A stretch of 64,000 nt of DNA from Botryosphaeria dothidea (Eukaryota > Ascomycota > Dothideomycetes > Botryosphaeriales > Botryosphaeriaceae), in the NCBI GenBank assembly GCA_011503125.2, contig WWBZ02000073.1, positions 1,426,001 through 1,490,000 on the forward strand, given 5' to 3'. The notes beneath the pieces were generated by a model. The model ran no database searches. It had not been told where the DNA came from and saw nothing but the letters and a program-made list of their open reading frames with translations. A program made the position numbers and the translations under genes. Position 1 is the first letter of the stretch. The number at the start of each line of letters is the position of its first letter. Below, one piece after another: positions 1 to 10,836 of this stretch.

Positions 1-593
1 TACTTCCCTTGTGATTCATAAGATGGAGGAAGTGAGGGAAAAATCTGTTGGGAGAATCAAACGTCCTGCCGGCGGGGTGGCCGAAAGCCCATTTGTCGAC
101 ATGCTGAGGCTGATTCTTCCTGGGTCTTCCCCAAACCGTGTAGCCATCCGGTAATTTGTCCAACACGTAAGTGACTCCTGCATAAATTATCAGCTGGGAT
201 TCTCCATTACTCACCGACCAAGCATCCGGGTTTGGAGGCACTATGGAGATCTTCCTCGTGCAGCCTCATAGATCGCGTCCATGGATTCTTAGTAGCTCGC
301 GGGCCGTACGATGTTTGGCGGTCTCAATCTGTGTCCTCGGCGCCCCTGGGTTATGCAGACAACCACGGCTTCTGGATGCGCGTACTCCCATCGCAGCGGA
401 GCAAAATTAACGGAGACCTCATCTTACCTTTGTGATACTCTCCTCTCTCCTTCATCCATGATTCGGCTAGCTTCTCCAAGTAAATGGTGGGTGGATCTTG
501 GAGCGTATAGTCGGAGCGGGTCGGGCGCTGCGAAGCATCTCCGTCGGAATAAGGCTCTATGGGCACGACGACGGTTCCCGCGTATGGGGCCAT
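1..593 (-). CDS. Clr2-like transcription-silencing protein, 5' part (partial at window edge)
   Basis: The gene starts at the ATG at 593-591 and runs off the left edge. Exon 1 (593-428, 55 codons) includes a segment reading YLEKLAESWMKERGEY. A GTAAG donor follows at 427. Splicing to the TGCAG acceptor at 178 (intron 178-427) keeps phase and gives a second exon (177-1) with LPDGYTVWGRPR, FGHP and FDSPNRFFPHF. These match my recollection of the N-terminal domain of fungal cryptic loci regulator 2, a heterochromatin and transcriptional-silencing factor of the Snf2/HDAC-containing (SHREC-like) complexes. The inferred intron is 250 nt, long for this locus. A second possible donor (GTGAGT, about 210) would allow a small middle exon, so the internal structure is uncertain. 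The family call rests on motif memory only, and the rest of the gene lies outside the window. Confidence 0.6.
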
Positions 594-1787
594 GGCGGAC
601 GGTCGTACGTTTCTAGATTGCCGCCGCGTAATTGAAATAGATTGAGTGGTCTGGCCTGCCGCGGAAGCAGAGGACAGCGACTACACGATAAGTGATGGGA
701 GCGCACGGGAAGCAGGGCCGAAGTTGAGCCTACGGCCCGAACAGGGCAAGAGGCAAAGCGTGGTGGACGCGCAGGCTCGCGAGTTTTTGCTGGGGTGAGA
801 AGGAAGGTTGGATGAGATGAGACACGTTGCCCCGCAAAAGCTAGCGAGCTGGGCTTGGGCGCGGTCGTGCGAGGCGGACGCGATGGCGGCGATGCGAGTG
901 TTCTGGGCGGACGAGCCAGTTGATGCTCTTTGGAGATGGACACTGGGGCGTGAGCTGCAGGTGACTGGGGCAGTTTCGTTTGGGAGCAACTGCCGGTTAG
1001 CAACATGCATCCAGCAGCGCTCAGTGGGGTCGGCCCGCCGCCAGGCACAGGCACAGGCGCATGAAGTGCTGCGCGAATAAGGGCCCTCGGCGTGGCCCCT
1101 GCGGACCATGCGCGACGTCGTTCCTGCGCGACCAACCCTCGCAGCACTCACCCCAGCCTTGCAGCCCCGGAGCAAACACCACAGCCCATGATGAGCTTGA
1201 CTGCGCCAGCCGCGAGAAACACAGCACGTTTCAGATGGTGCCACGACAGGCTCCCGCGCTGCCGCTGCATGTACGGCCTGTCGCCAGCGCTTTCGGACTG
1301 ATCGTCTCGTTTACATTCCGCGTCTGAAGCGAGCGGCTGCACGCTATCCCGGACTCGCACATGCGATCTCCGTTTGGCTGCCTGTGATTGGCACACACTA
1401 GCCTGTGCTAGCCATGGGCTGCTCATTTCAATATCGTGGCGCCTTCAGCTCGCAATTACTGCCTCCTGTCTCGTGGTCGAACTACTCAACCAGGCGCACG
1501 AGGCCGAGCGTGAATCAGGTCTCCACTGACCTACATGGTCAGGATCGCCCGCATACATATACCAATTGCACGCCTCGCTGGCCTTTGTATCCTGGTCCCG
1601 TTCCGTCTTTCTCTCGCCATGCGCCGCCTCGCCTGAAACCCATTGGAGAGCCTATCTCCAGACTATGCCGCCGTCGCCAACCAGAACAGCCTGCCGCCCG
1701 CCCCTTTTGGTTGCTCATCATTCGGTCGATTTTGACGGCCTGTCCCTAGCGTGCCTCCGCTGCATGGAACGCTGCACGTAGGAAATC
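594..1787. other. Intergenic, divergent promoter region
   Basis: This 1.2 kb separates the leftward Clr2-like gene from the rightward membrane protein. Several overlapping reading frames exist on both strands, but none has recognisable domains or splice signals. I take it as shared upstream sequence. I saw no repeat or RNA gene. Confidence 0.5.
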
Positions 1788-2944
1788 ATGAAGTTATTTA
1801 GTCAGAAGAGCTCCCTCAGGGAGATCGTGGTGCCCGCCGAGAAGAAGATCTCGACACCAGCCGGCCAGCGTCTCTCCCACATCATGGACGTCCGCGCGCC
1901 TCCAATTCCGCCCCGCTCAGCCCTGCGCAACAAGAATCTGCACGACGTCGAGGAATCATCAACGAGCAGCGTGCTCGGAGGAAAAGGTGGCCAATCCTAC
2001 AGCAATGCCTGGTCGGATGGAGTTCTCTTCAGGAAGGATGCAAAACTGGAGGCATTGAGGAACAACCGGCACATCGCGAAGCGCGGAGGGTGGTGGAGAT
2101 TGATTCTCATCGTCGCAATCATAATTGCGGCTATTATCGCTCTAGCGCTCGGCCTGGTCTTTGGCCTACGGAAGACCAAGAGCGACAGCAGGTATGATTG
2201 GCTGGCTCGCCAAGTGGCATTTGTCAAACTTATCGACGCTAACTTCAGCGCAGCAGCCATTCAAGCAGCAGCTCCTCGGCAGAGGCTGACTCTTCAAACA
2301 ACAATTCCAGCAACGGCTCGAACCAAAACTCTTCCTCAACAACTAGCGCCGATTTCCCGCTTGGGACTTACTCATTTACCACCTTCCTTGACACAGTTAC
2401 AACGGACTGTACCTCGAATGAGGCTACCTGGACTTGCCCTCCGTACGTCATCTACAACAGCAATAAGGCCAGTTCTGCAATGACATTCAACTGGATCATC
2501 ACTGGCTCTGAAGGAAGCTACAAGATCTCATCAACCGACAATCCTTTGGCACTGGAGTTTGAAGACATAGATCTTGAAATGTATAGTCAGGGGCAAGACA
2601 GCGAACGTTATCATTTCCAATTCACCATGGACAAGAAGGTTGTTCCTTCAACATCAATCACCGACGACAACTCCAGCGCAGTTTGCTTTTTCAACTCGAC
2701 GACCTTCACTGGCTATCTCTACACCAAAATGGAAAAGGATTATCCGACGAGCAGCGGCGATGAGTCAAACACCCCTTGGCCATACGCCGTCCGCGCGGAA
2801 CAGTCCATTGGCGGTGGTGAGAATGTACCCAACTGCTACAAGACAGACAACGGGCGCATCACTGAGCAGATCACGGACGGCATCAATGCAACGGGCGCCA
2901 GCACGCTCTGCAGTTGCTTGTACAGAAACTATCTCACAAAGTGA
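1788..2944 (+). CDS. Single-pass membrane protein with Ser/Asn-rich stalk and conserved outer domain
   Basis: Two exons, 1788-2191 and 2254-2944 (intron 2192-2253, phase 2), encode 364 residues. The N-terminal ~100 residues are hydrophilic and probably cytosolic. One strongly hydrophobic helix follows (about residues 104-127, rich in Ile/Ala/Leu and flanked by WWR before and RKTK after), then a short Ser/Asn-rich stalk. The C-terminal ~200 residues hold several Cys and aromatic residues (for example TDCTSNEATWTCPPY and a Cys-x-Cys near the end), which suggests a disulfide-stabilised extracellular or lumenal domain. The layout is that of a type II membrane protein, a common kind of fungal hypothetical protein. 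I do not recognise a function. The intron end was chosen because only an acceptor at 2253 or 2256 restores frame; the GT at 2192 also terminates a run ending in AGCAG. Confidence 0.85.
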
Positions 2945-3422
2945 ATGCGACGTGTGTCTTTTATTCTCTGTACTAATTAGGGGCCGCACTCTTTATTTTA
3001 TTGTGTTTACATGGCATTCCACACATTTATGTGACGCCTAAGGGTTCAATTTTGGCAAGCGAGGAGTTTAGGGGTTCGGGACTACCATTTCCACGAACAT
3101 TTCACGGCCGCAGTTGGGCGGTAATATTTAGTCGAATTTCTGCAAAAGTTGTAAGCTAGACAGGTCGAAGCACGAAGAAAGAAGACGTTGTCGTTCAAAC
3201 AAGCAGCGTTCCACAGTCGACGGTTGCGGCTGAGACATTGTAATTGGTTGGCGACGAGTGGCCGGCTGGGGCGGAGGTCCGAGATCGCTTTTTGCCCAGC
3301 CCCACCTCTCATGACGCTGGTGTGCAGGCAAAATAATCTGAGTCAGATAGGCCGTTCGCATATCTACCACCACCACCCCGCCAAACTAGGGCATCGCTCT
3401 CCCTCCAGAACGTCACAGAACC
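2945..3422. other. Intergenic region upstream of HIS4
   Basis: This 478-bp spacer holds the 3' flank of the membrane-protein gene and the HIS4 promoter. The only clear element is the Gcn4/CpcA site listed separately at 3339-3345. No other gene is seen. Confidence 0.6.
3339..3345. promoter_or_regulatory. Gcn4/CpcA (cross-pathway control) binding site
   Basis: The sequence TGAGTCA is a perfect match to the palindromic TGA(C/G)TCA site bound by yeast Gcn4 and its filamentous-fungal orthologues CpcA/CPC1. It lies 78 bp before the HIS4 start codon, the expected place for amino-acid starvation control of a histidine gene. A 7-bp palindrome like this should occur by chance roughly once per 8 kb, so position and target gene carry most of the weight. 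Confidence 0.65.
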
Positions 3423-6177
3423 ATGGCGTTCCCCTTCCTGCCCTCAATTGACTTCACCTCGTACGCCAGCCCCGCCCAGGGACTGGATGCGCAGGCCCTT
3501 TCCTTCGTCGGCGCCGTCTTTACCACCGTCACCCCAGCGAATATCGATGACGCCTTCGTCTACCTGCGCGAGACATTCGGCACCTTGTCCACCCACTTCG
3601 ACGCTTCCGCTCTCGAGGACGTCTCCGACCTTGTCTCGCTGCTCGACGCCGGCGCCGCCAAGGTCTTCGTGACCCAGCCGCAACTGCAGCAACTCCGCAC
3701 CGTCCAGAACATCGACCTCGACCGCGTCGTCCTCACCTTCTCCGGCCAGTCCAAGCAAGAGCTGATCGATGCGGTCGGCGGCACAACAGTAGGCTTGTAC
3801 GCGCCGAACGTGAAGGATGTCGAGCTGGAGCTGGCGTACCTGAAGGAGTACGGCCCAGACCGTCCTGCCGTCTTCAGCTCGTTCGCGCAGCCGAGGCTGG
3901 AGAATGCGCTCGAGGTCGCGAAGCTGTCGGGCACTCCAATCATCCCGGCCCGGCTTCTGACCATCGATGTCAAGGCCGAGCCTCAATTGATTCCGGTCGG
4001 CAAGCTTCTTCTGGCGAACGCGACCACCGACAGGCCCGATGGCCTCTACACCACTCTTGTTACTGACGAGAGGGGCATTGCCTTGGGTCTCGTATACAGC
4101 AGTGAGGAGAGTTTGCAGGAGAGTTTGCGCACCGGTCGTGGCGTCTACCAGAGCCGCAAGAGGGGCTTGTGGTATAAGGGTGAGAGCAGCGGCGATGTCC
4201 AGGAGCTTGTCCGGGTGTCACTGGACTGCGACTCCGACTGTCTAAGCTTTGTCGTCAGGCAGAAGGGCAGAGGTATGCACCAGAAAAGCCAATTGGCACA
4301 AAAGTATGAAGCTCACATTTTCAGGTTTCTGCCACCTCGCCACCGCATCCTGCTTCGGCCACTACCGTGGACTGTCTAAGCTCCAGCAGACCCTTCAAAA
4401 CCGTAAGGCTTCTGCACCCGAGGGCTCATATACGGCTAGACTATTCAATGACCCTCAGATGCTGAAGGCTAAGATCATGGAGGAGGCGCAGGAATTGGTT
4501 GAGGCAAAGACGAAGGATGAAGTTGCGTTCGAGGCCGCAGACCTCTTCTACTTTGCGCTGACGAAGTGCGTTGCTGCTGGCGTTACCCTCGAGGATGTTG
4601 AGAAGAACCTGGATGCGAAGAGCGTGAAGATCAAGAGGAGAAAGGGTGACGCGAAGGGCCCTTGGGCAGAGAAGCTGGGCGTCTCTAACGGCGCGGCAAA
4701 GGAGAACACCGAGGCGAAGGAGGTCGTCAAGGAGGCCGCGTCCGTGCCGAAGAGCCAGGATGATCCTGCTGGAACCAAGGACGGCAAGATTTTGATGAGG
4801 CGCATCATCACTGCTGAGCAGACCCCTGGGTTTGTTGAGAAGGCTCTCCAGAGACCGTCGCAGCGCTCGGCAGACAGGATCCTCGGTATCGTCAACCCTA
4901 TCATCCAGAACATCCGTGAGCATGGAGATGCCGCAGTTCTGGAGTACACTCACAAGTTTGAGAAGGCAACTTCTCTTACTTCCCCTGTTCTCAAGGCCCC
5001 CTTCCCCCGCAGCATGATGCAACTTCCTCCGGAGACCATTGCCGCCATCGATGTTTCTTTCGAGAACATCCGGAAGTTCCACGCAGCTCAAAAGGAGGAC
5101 AAGGCGCTCGAAGTTGAGACCATGCCTGGTGTCAAGTGCTCGCGCTTCGTTCGCCCTATCGAGCGTGTCGGTCTGTACGTCCCCGGTGGTACCGCTGTCC
5201 TGCCCTCTACTGCTCTAATGCTCGGTGTCCCCGCCATGGTCGCTGGCTGCAAGAAGATCGTCATCGCTTCCCCGCCGCGCGCCGATGGCTCCGTCACTCC
5301 CGAGATCGTCTACTGCGCCGCCAAGGTTGGCGCGGAGAGCATCGTCCTGGCTGGCGGTGCTCAGGCCGTCGCCGCCATGGCCTATGGCACCGAGAGCGTC
5401 ACTAAGGTCGACAAGATCCTAGGTCCCGGCAACCAGTTCGTCACCGCCGCCAAGATGATCGTCTCCAACGACACTAGCGCTGGCGTCAGCATCGACATGC
5501 CCGCCGGTCCCAGCGAGGTCCTCGTCGTCGCTGACAGGACCGCCAACCCCGCCTTCGTCGCTTCCGACCTCCTCTCCCAGGCCGAGCATGGTGTCGACTC
5601 GCAGGTCGTCCTCATCGCCGTCGACCTCAACGAGCAGGAGCTGCAGGCTATCGAGGACGAGCTTCACAAGCAGGCCATGGCTCTGCCGCGTGTTGATATC
5701 GTCAGGGGCGCCATTGAGCACTCGGTCACCCTTGTCGTCAAGGACATCGACGAGGCCATGACCCTGAGCAACATGTACGCGCCGGAGCACTTAATCCTCC
5801 AGGTCCAAGATGCGGAGAAGGTCACGCAGACGGTCGAGAATGCCGGTAGTGTCTTCATCGGTCCTTGGACCCCGGAAAGTGTTGGTGACTATTCCGCGGG
5901 TGTTAACCACTCGTTGCGTAAGTTTCAATCCCCGAGCTAAAGCTTATATAATTGTTTGGCTGACGTTGTTGCAGCTACCTACGGCTACGCTAAGCAGTAC
6001 TCTGGCGTCAACCTGGCGTCTTATGTCAAGCACATCACTGCGTCGAACTTGACCGCCGAGGGTCTGAAAAACGTCGGTACGGCGGTTATGCAGCTCGCTA
6101 AGGTTGAGGAGTTGGAGGCTCACAGGAGGGCGGTGAGCATAAGGTTGGCTACCATGAACGGCGAGGCTTCTGCTTAA
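3423..6177 (+). CDS. HIS4: Histidine biosynthesis trifunctional protein
   Basis: Three exons (3423-4272, 4325-5917, 5975-6177; introns of 52 and 57 nt, both checked for phase) encode 881 residues. The protein combines phosphoribosyl-AMP cyclohydrolase, phosphoribosyl-ATP pyrophosphatase and histidinol dehydrogenase, covering steps 2, 3, 9 and 10 of histidine synthesis in the cytosol. The cyclohydrolase part shows SRKRGLWYKGESSG, the DCDSDC motif and, across intron 1, GFCHLATASCFG. The pyrophosphatase part follows with SYTARLF, a KIMEEAQEL helix and EAADLFY. The dehydrogenase part carries GLYVPGGTA, LGPGNQFVTAAK, SIDMPAGPSEVLV and DLLSQAEHG. Intron 2 splits the Pro codon in NHSLPTYGYA. All three activities appear intact. 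Expression is probably under Gcn4/CpcA control through the upstream site. Confidence 0.97.
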
Positions 6178-7024
6178 AGAGAGGATGTGAGAGACGAGTG
6201 ATGAGAAAATATGTGCAAAAAAATTCCCTTTGGATATTAGCGGGTTGGTAGGCTGGTGTAGATGAAAAGCAGAAAAAAATAGCGCGTGTATATAGGTTGT
6301 GTCTTTCGCGCAGGCACGGTATAGATTCTATTTACGAGAATGTATGGTTCTGTTGTCATTCCCGAACCTGGGTACTTGGAGAGTTGACCGCGACACTAGA
6401 CGGGCAATGACGTCTCATGTGAATCGAAGAGTGAGAGAAGCAGCTAAATCCGCCATCCAATATTTCCCCGCTTCAAGTAGAGATAGCTTTGGCTTAGACG
6501 TATACATAAGGCAGCCCTCAAACTCAAAAGGGAATCGGTTCCATACAGTGCTCCCAAGACGCCCTTAATCGCGGAACGAGTCAATTGTACTTCTTTTTGC
6601 CACTGCATTCGTTTCCCATTGCACAGACCGGTCACGGAGGCGCTGGAGGTCAACACCGGGGTGAATCGCCGTCAGCACGCCGACGGACCAATCGGGGTCC
6701 TGCTAGGCAGCCCTGATCGGTGAAGGACTTGGATTTTCCGCTGCCTAAGTCAGGATACGGTCGTGATCTGAACGGTATATAGGCGCCACTCTGCCCAGTC
6801 TAATTTGTGTGGGGTGGATTCAGCATGATAGAGATGGAATGAGCTAAAGAAAAGAATAAAACCACACTGATTTTGAGAAGAAATTTCTTCTTCGCTGCAT
6901 TGCCTTGATAAACGACCTGCTCGACTTTTAGTGGCAGTGGCAGGGCATTTGAAGGCCCCGGGAATCGAGAGGCCCTGAACGAATTCTCACTTCCTGATCA
7001 TTCAAGCCGTCAGTTCCACACGTA
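6178..7024. other. Intergenic, HIS4 3' flank up to the transposon
   Basis: This 847 bp downstream of HIS4 carries only short, unrelated reading frames. The TA at 7023-7024 is the left half of the transposon target duplication. No other feature is recognised. Confidence 0.5.
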
Positions 7025-7049
7025 CAATCACTTGACAAAAGTTCTCGCG
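7025..7049 (+). repeat. Left terminal inverted repeat of the Tc1 element
   Basis: 25 bp beginning CAATCACTT and ending GACAAAAGTTCTCGCG. It pairs with 8343-8367. Confidence 0.92.
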
Positions 7050-7057
7050 TGATTAAG

Positions 7058-7081
7058 CGAGACGCGTCAAAACGCGTCTCG
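7058..7081. repeat. Perfect 10-bp inverted repeat with 4-nt loop inside the transposon
   Basis: CGAGACGCGT and ACGCGTCTCG are separated by CAAA, just inside the left terminal repeat and upstream of the transposase start. It could form a hairpin or act as a subterminal binding site; no counterpart was seen near the right end. Confidence 0.7.
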
Positions 7082-7114
7082 AGCGCCCACACCTCCAATC
7101 TTCGCACCACCAAA

Positions 7115-8209
7115 ATGGCACCACAACGCACTCCTCTCAAAGAGCTCTTTGGCACACATACTCCCAATCAACACTACTCTCCACATCAGCGAGGAATTTT
7201 ACTTGCCTGCAAGGCTCTTAGCAAGAAGCCTGCCTGGTTCCAGAAGCACCTGGGCGTGCCTGAATCTTCGGTACGCTCGACTATGCAGCTCGCGCCATTA
7301 CGCAACGAAGGGCGCTCCCAATTACGGACTGGGCGGCCAAAATGTCTTTCAGAAACCGACAAGCGACATATTCTACGCGTGGTGCGAGCCAACCCAAAAT
7401 TCACGTACCAAGAGGTCCGGGAAGTCACAGGTGTGACCTGCCATGACCGGACCATCTCTCGACTCTTAGACACCTACAACATAAAGAAATGACGCGCAGC
7501 TGGCCGCCCGGAACTCACGGAAGAACATGCTGCTATCAGACTTGCCTGGGCACTCGAGCATGTGCACTGGACCGAGGCGCAATGGAAGAAAGTCATCTGG
7601 TCAGATGAGTGCTCTGTAGAGCGAGGAAAGGGCCAAAAAAGGGAGTGGTGCTTTCGCACTCCTAGCCAAAAATGGGACCTCCAAATGGTCCAACCATATA
7701 AAAAAGGAATAAATATATCTGTTATGGTATGGGCTGGCTTTTCTGGCTTACGAGGAAGGTCTCCTTTACACGTAATGGTACGTGATCCTTTAGCTAAGAG
7801 GGGTGGCTATTCAGCCAACTCTTATCTTAAGGTTCTCGAGGAAAACATACCAAAAGTGCATAGAAGAGGTATGACTTTTATGCAGGATAATGCTCCAATT
7901 CATACTGCAATAAAAGTTAGGGAATAGTTTAAAAGAAGGCGGATAAATCTATTAGATTGGCCACCTTATAGCCCGGATTTGAATCTAATTGAACATATCT
8001 AGTTTCATTTAAAGTCTAAGGCATTAGAGCTACATCTAGAGCTTAAATACTTAACCGGATTAGTAGATTTTATTAGAGAGAAGCTGGGAGAAGCATTGCG
8101 GGAAGCATGGGAGGCTTTGCTATAATCTTTATTTGACTCTATATTAGGTAGTATGAAGCGTAGGTGTAAGGCAGTTATCACAGCAGAGGGCTGGCATACC
8201 AAGTATTAG
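7115..8209 (+). pseudogene. Tc1 transposase (DD34E), four in-frame stops
   Basis: The frame from the ATG at 7115 to the stop at 8207-8209 spans 365 codons with no frameshift, but is interrupted at 7490 (TGA), 7925 (TAG), 8000 (TAG) and 8123 (TAA). The N-terminal part has the helix-turn-helix DNA-binding layout of Tc1 transposases (GRPKCLSETDKRHILR, then TYQEVREVTG). The catalytic triad is visible: first Asp in VIWSDEC, second in MQDNAPIH, and Glu in PPYSPDLNLIEH exactly 34 residues after the second Asp. The C-terminus ends GWHTKY, usual for the family. At least three stops lie where relatives carry Trp, so they fit G-to-A (C-to-T on the other strand) change, as in RIP. No active transposase is expected. 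Confidence 0.92.
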
Positions 8210-8342
8210 CAAAGAAATAATACTAGAATCCTTCTTCTTACTCAATTTTAACTTAAAAACAACTTAGTATAAGAGCTAGGAAGCATGCGTTGAGAATCAG
8301 TAAGTTGATGGGGTACGAGGGTCATCGCTTCGGAAGCGCCCG

Positions 8343-8367
8343 CGCGAGAACTTTTGTCCTAGTACTG
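8343..8367 (-). repeat. Right terminal inverted repeat of the Tc1 element
   Basis: Read on the minus strand, this 25-bp end begins CAGTACTAG and then repeats the same 16 bp found at the left end. It is followed by the TA duplication at 8368-8369. Confidence 0.92.
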
Positions 8368-8514
8368 TAATTGATTAGACTCCGGTGATTCCATCTTATC
8401 CATCAAAGTTGACAGACTTCATCTCTTCTCGACTCCCCTTAAAGCCATGCGTCTTTCTCGAACTTCCAGCCTCTCTGTTCTATGACTTCCGTCTCTTTTT
8501 CTTGACATTTACTT

Positions 8515-10836
8515 TCATACACCAGCTCGGCACCCCCTCCTTCCCTTCCTCCACGCCTCCACAACACCCTCCCCACAACTCACATGCATCCAAATCTCCT
8601 CCCACGCGCCCTCGCCCTCCTCGCCACCCTCCATCCTCTCCTTCTGCCTCTTCATCTTCCTCGTCAACTTCGGCACGACCCTGCTCCTGAACTCATGCGG
8701 CACCTTCAACCTTCCGCCAATCCACTTCTCCTCCGGCCTCCTCACATCCGGCACGTCCTCCACCACCGGCGCATCCAGCAACCTCTTCTCCGCGCCGCCC
8801 ACGACCCCCGTTCCCGCCGCCATACCCTTCGCCCCCAGAATCCTCCGCACCAGCCCGTTCGTCATGCGCGAAGGCAGGACCCTCGCGAGAAACTCGAGGC
8901 TCGCGTCGATGTTCAGGTCCATGGCGCGGCGCGGGTTGGCCGTCTGCTTGAGGAAGAAGGAGCACACGTGGGGGTAGAGCAGCGAGAAGTCGCTCTGGGA
9001 CACGTGCACGGTGCCGCGCAGGGTGAGCAGCCAGGCGGGGCTGGGGCGCGGCGCCGCCAGCGCGGACTCGACGAGCGAGGTGGCGGTGTCGAAGTTGCTG
9101 GGCCAGTACATGAAGGCCTCGGAGTTGATGCCGAGGAGGGGCGCGGAGATGGCGTTGGCGGTGTCGTCTGGGCTGCCGAACTTGGCGGCCGTTTTGGCGC
9201 TGTTGTTGTTGGCGGTGGTGGAGGAAGCGGAGGAGGTGTTGTTCGAGTCGGAGGTTTGCTGCTCGTTCGGCTGGGACGCGTCGCCATCGGACGAGTTTGA
9301 TCGCTTTTCCCCTTCTTCGCCTGTGTCGGGGATGACGGCGGCGCCCCAGATGTCGTACATGACGCCCTGCCCGCACCAGGCGAACCGCTCGCGCTGCTTG
9401 CCCCTCAGAATCTCGACCATCGTCGCCGCGCCGAACGAGTGTCCCACGATCGTGACGTCTGTCGTGTGGAACCGGCCCTTCCACCCGTCCCAGTCCACTC
9501 CTTGAAGCCCGCGTGAGCTGGCGCCGATGTAGCCTTTTGTCCGCAGGTTGGCGGATGCGACGCGAGCGCCGTTGCCGCGTTGTATTTCGCAGAGTACGCC
9601 ATATGCTTCCTCGATCTCAGCCAGACGAAGCAATATCTGGGCTGCGCGGAGTTCAGTGTCGACACCTTTCTCGGCGTGGGGCGAGGTATCGATCGGGTTG
9701 TCCTTAGGGAAGATGTAGTCAATCCGATCATATCCGTCCACGCACTGTTTGGTGGTGTGGTCAACAGTGCAGCGGCATTCCTCCTGCCGAAAGTCCGTGA
9801 TGCTGTCCTTGTCTTCGTCTTTCTCTTGCTCTGTTCCTTTTGCTTCATTTTCGCCAGACTCCACAGCCTCGCCGCCCTGCCGGTGCTGCGCTCGTCGTTC
9901 CCTTTCCCGTCTCCGTCTCTCCTGCTCCTCAAACCGGCGACCCGCCATGCTCGGCGCAGTAGCCTTCACGCACGGCGATTTATGCGGATGATTCACAAAC
10001 GTCCGCGGCCCACTCCCATCCCTGTGCTCCAGCGCGCAAACCACGAATCCATAGCTCGCAAACTCCCCACAGACACTCGAATACGCCGTCCGATTGCCGC
10101 CCAACCCGTGACTGAAAATCAGCAACGGGAACTTCGGCATCCGCGACCCCTCTCCTTCCTCGCCCTCATCCTCCCAGCCCTCCTCCCCCTCGTCCTCCCG
10201 CTCCGACCCGACCTCGAACGGCACCGGCGGCCCCTCTTCCCCCTGACCACCACTCCCCACGGGCGGCCAATGCCGCGCCAGCGGCGCGTTCCGCCACGCC
10301 GGCAGCTTCGTCAGCATCGTCGTCGCGGCGAACCACGGCACGGCCAGCCCCTCGCCCATGCCCGCAAAGATGCCGTACCCCTTCGCGACGGCCCTGCGCG
10401 GGCGCGGCAGCCAGGTCGGGCGCGACCACTTCTTGCGGCCGTCGGGCGGGGCGGCGCGGCGGCTGGTGGTCGGGTAGTACAGGGTGAACAGCACGGTGTC
10501 GAGGCGGAGCAGGTGCTGCTTGTTGCGGCGGATGTGCGAGAAGGCGGCGGACGGGCGGGCGGCGGGCAGCTCGACGTCCATGGTGCCGACGCTGTAGGGG
10601 CCCGAGTACTTGGGCAGCGTGCCGTGCAGGAAGCCGATCTTGTCGCGCAGGCTGGAGGGCGGGCGGGCCTTTGGTTTCGCGGCGTGCGGCACGCCGCCGC
10701 TGGTGTGGAAGGTGCCGCTGCCGCTGCTTTTGCGGCGGGTGGGGTTGGCAGTGGTGGAGGAGCGGCGGTGTTTCAGTTGCGGGGTGGAGGAGGCGTCGCT
10801 TTTGCGGCCGGTGATGTGGGCGGGGAAGGCGGGCAT
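8515..10836 (-). CDS. Platelet-activating-factor acetylhydrolase-like lipase
   Basis: A single uninterrupted frame encodes 773 residues from the ATG at 10836-10834. The family (PAF-AH isoform II type) hydrolyses short or oxidised sn-2 acyl groups of phospholipids by a Ser-Asp-His triad in an alpha/beta-hydrolase fold. Seen here: [13 protein letters not shown] (oxyanion-hole region), then [20 protein letters not shown], the nucleophile motif GHSFG with Ser467, and a late [11 protein letters not shown] giving a candidate catalytic His. The protein is long for the family. Extra length comes from a basic, Ser/Arg-rich N-terminus, an acidic Glu/Gly run around residue 220, a charged segment near 310-350 and a Ser/Asn/Thr-rich linker after the nucleophile. 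No signal peptide is seen, so an intracellular site is likely. True substrate is unknown. Confidence 0.88.
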   Translation of the reverse strand: MPAFPAHITGRKSDASSTPQLKHRRSSTTANPTRRKSSGSGTFHTSGGVPHAAKPKARPPSSLRDKIGFLHGTLPKYSGPYSVGTMDVELPAARPSAAFSHIRRNKQHLLRLDTVLFTLYYPTTSRRAAPPDGRKKWSRPTWLPRPRRAVAKGYGIFAGMGEGLAVPWFAATTMLTKLPAWRNAPLARHWPPVGSGGQGEEGPPVPFEVGSEREDEGEEGWEDEGEEGEGSRMPKFPLLIFSHGLGGNRTAYSSVCGEFASYGFVVCALEHRDGSGPRTFVNHPHKSPCVKATAPSMAGRRFEEQERRRRERERRAQHRQGGEAVESGENEAKGTEQEKDEDKDSITDFRQEECRCTVDHTTKQCVDGYDRIDYIFPKDNPIDTSPHAEKGVDTELRAAQILLRLAEIEEAYGVLCEIQRGNGARVASANLRTKGYIGASSRGLQGVDWDGWKGRFHTTDVTIVGHSFGAATMVEILRGKQRERFAWCGQGVMYDIWGAAVIPDTGEEGEKRSNSSDGDASQPNEQQTSDSNNTSSASSTTANNNSAKTAAKFGSPDDTANAISAPLLGINSEAFMYWPSNFDTATSLVESALAAPRPSPAWLLTLRGTVHVSQSDFSLLYPHVCSFFLKQTANPRRAMDLNIDASLEFLARVLPSRMTNGLVRRILGAKGMAAGTGVVGGAEKRLLDAPVVEDVPDVRRPEEKWIGGRLKVPHEFRSRVVPKLTRKMKRQKERMEGGEEGEGAWEEIWMHVSCGEGVVEAWRKGRRGCRAGV

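Larger units (their letters stand above)
7025..8367 (+). mobile_element. Tc1-family DNA transposon, complete ends, mutationally inactivated
   Basis: The element is 1,343 bp. Its 25-bp terminal inverted repeats lie at 7025-7049 and 8343-8367: the inner 16 bp (GACAAAAGTTCTCGCG) match perfectly, while the outer 9 bp have diverged, matching at 3 of 9. A TA dinucleotide flanks each end (7023-7024 and 8368-8369), the target duplication expected of Tc1/mariner elements. One transposase frame fills the interior but is broken by stops. Bases from about 7,670 to 8,280 are clearly richer in A+T than neighbouring genes. It sits between HIS4 and the PAF-acetylhydrolase-like gene and disrupts neither. Confidence 0.93.

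Noticed and set aside
8693..9484. 263-codon minus-strand frame
   Set aside because: Arg/His-rich shadow of the PAF-acetylhydrolase-like gene in another frame.
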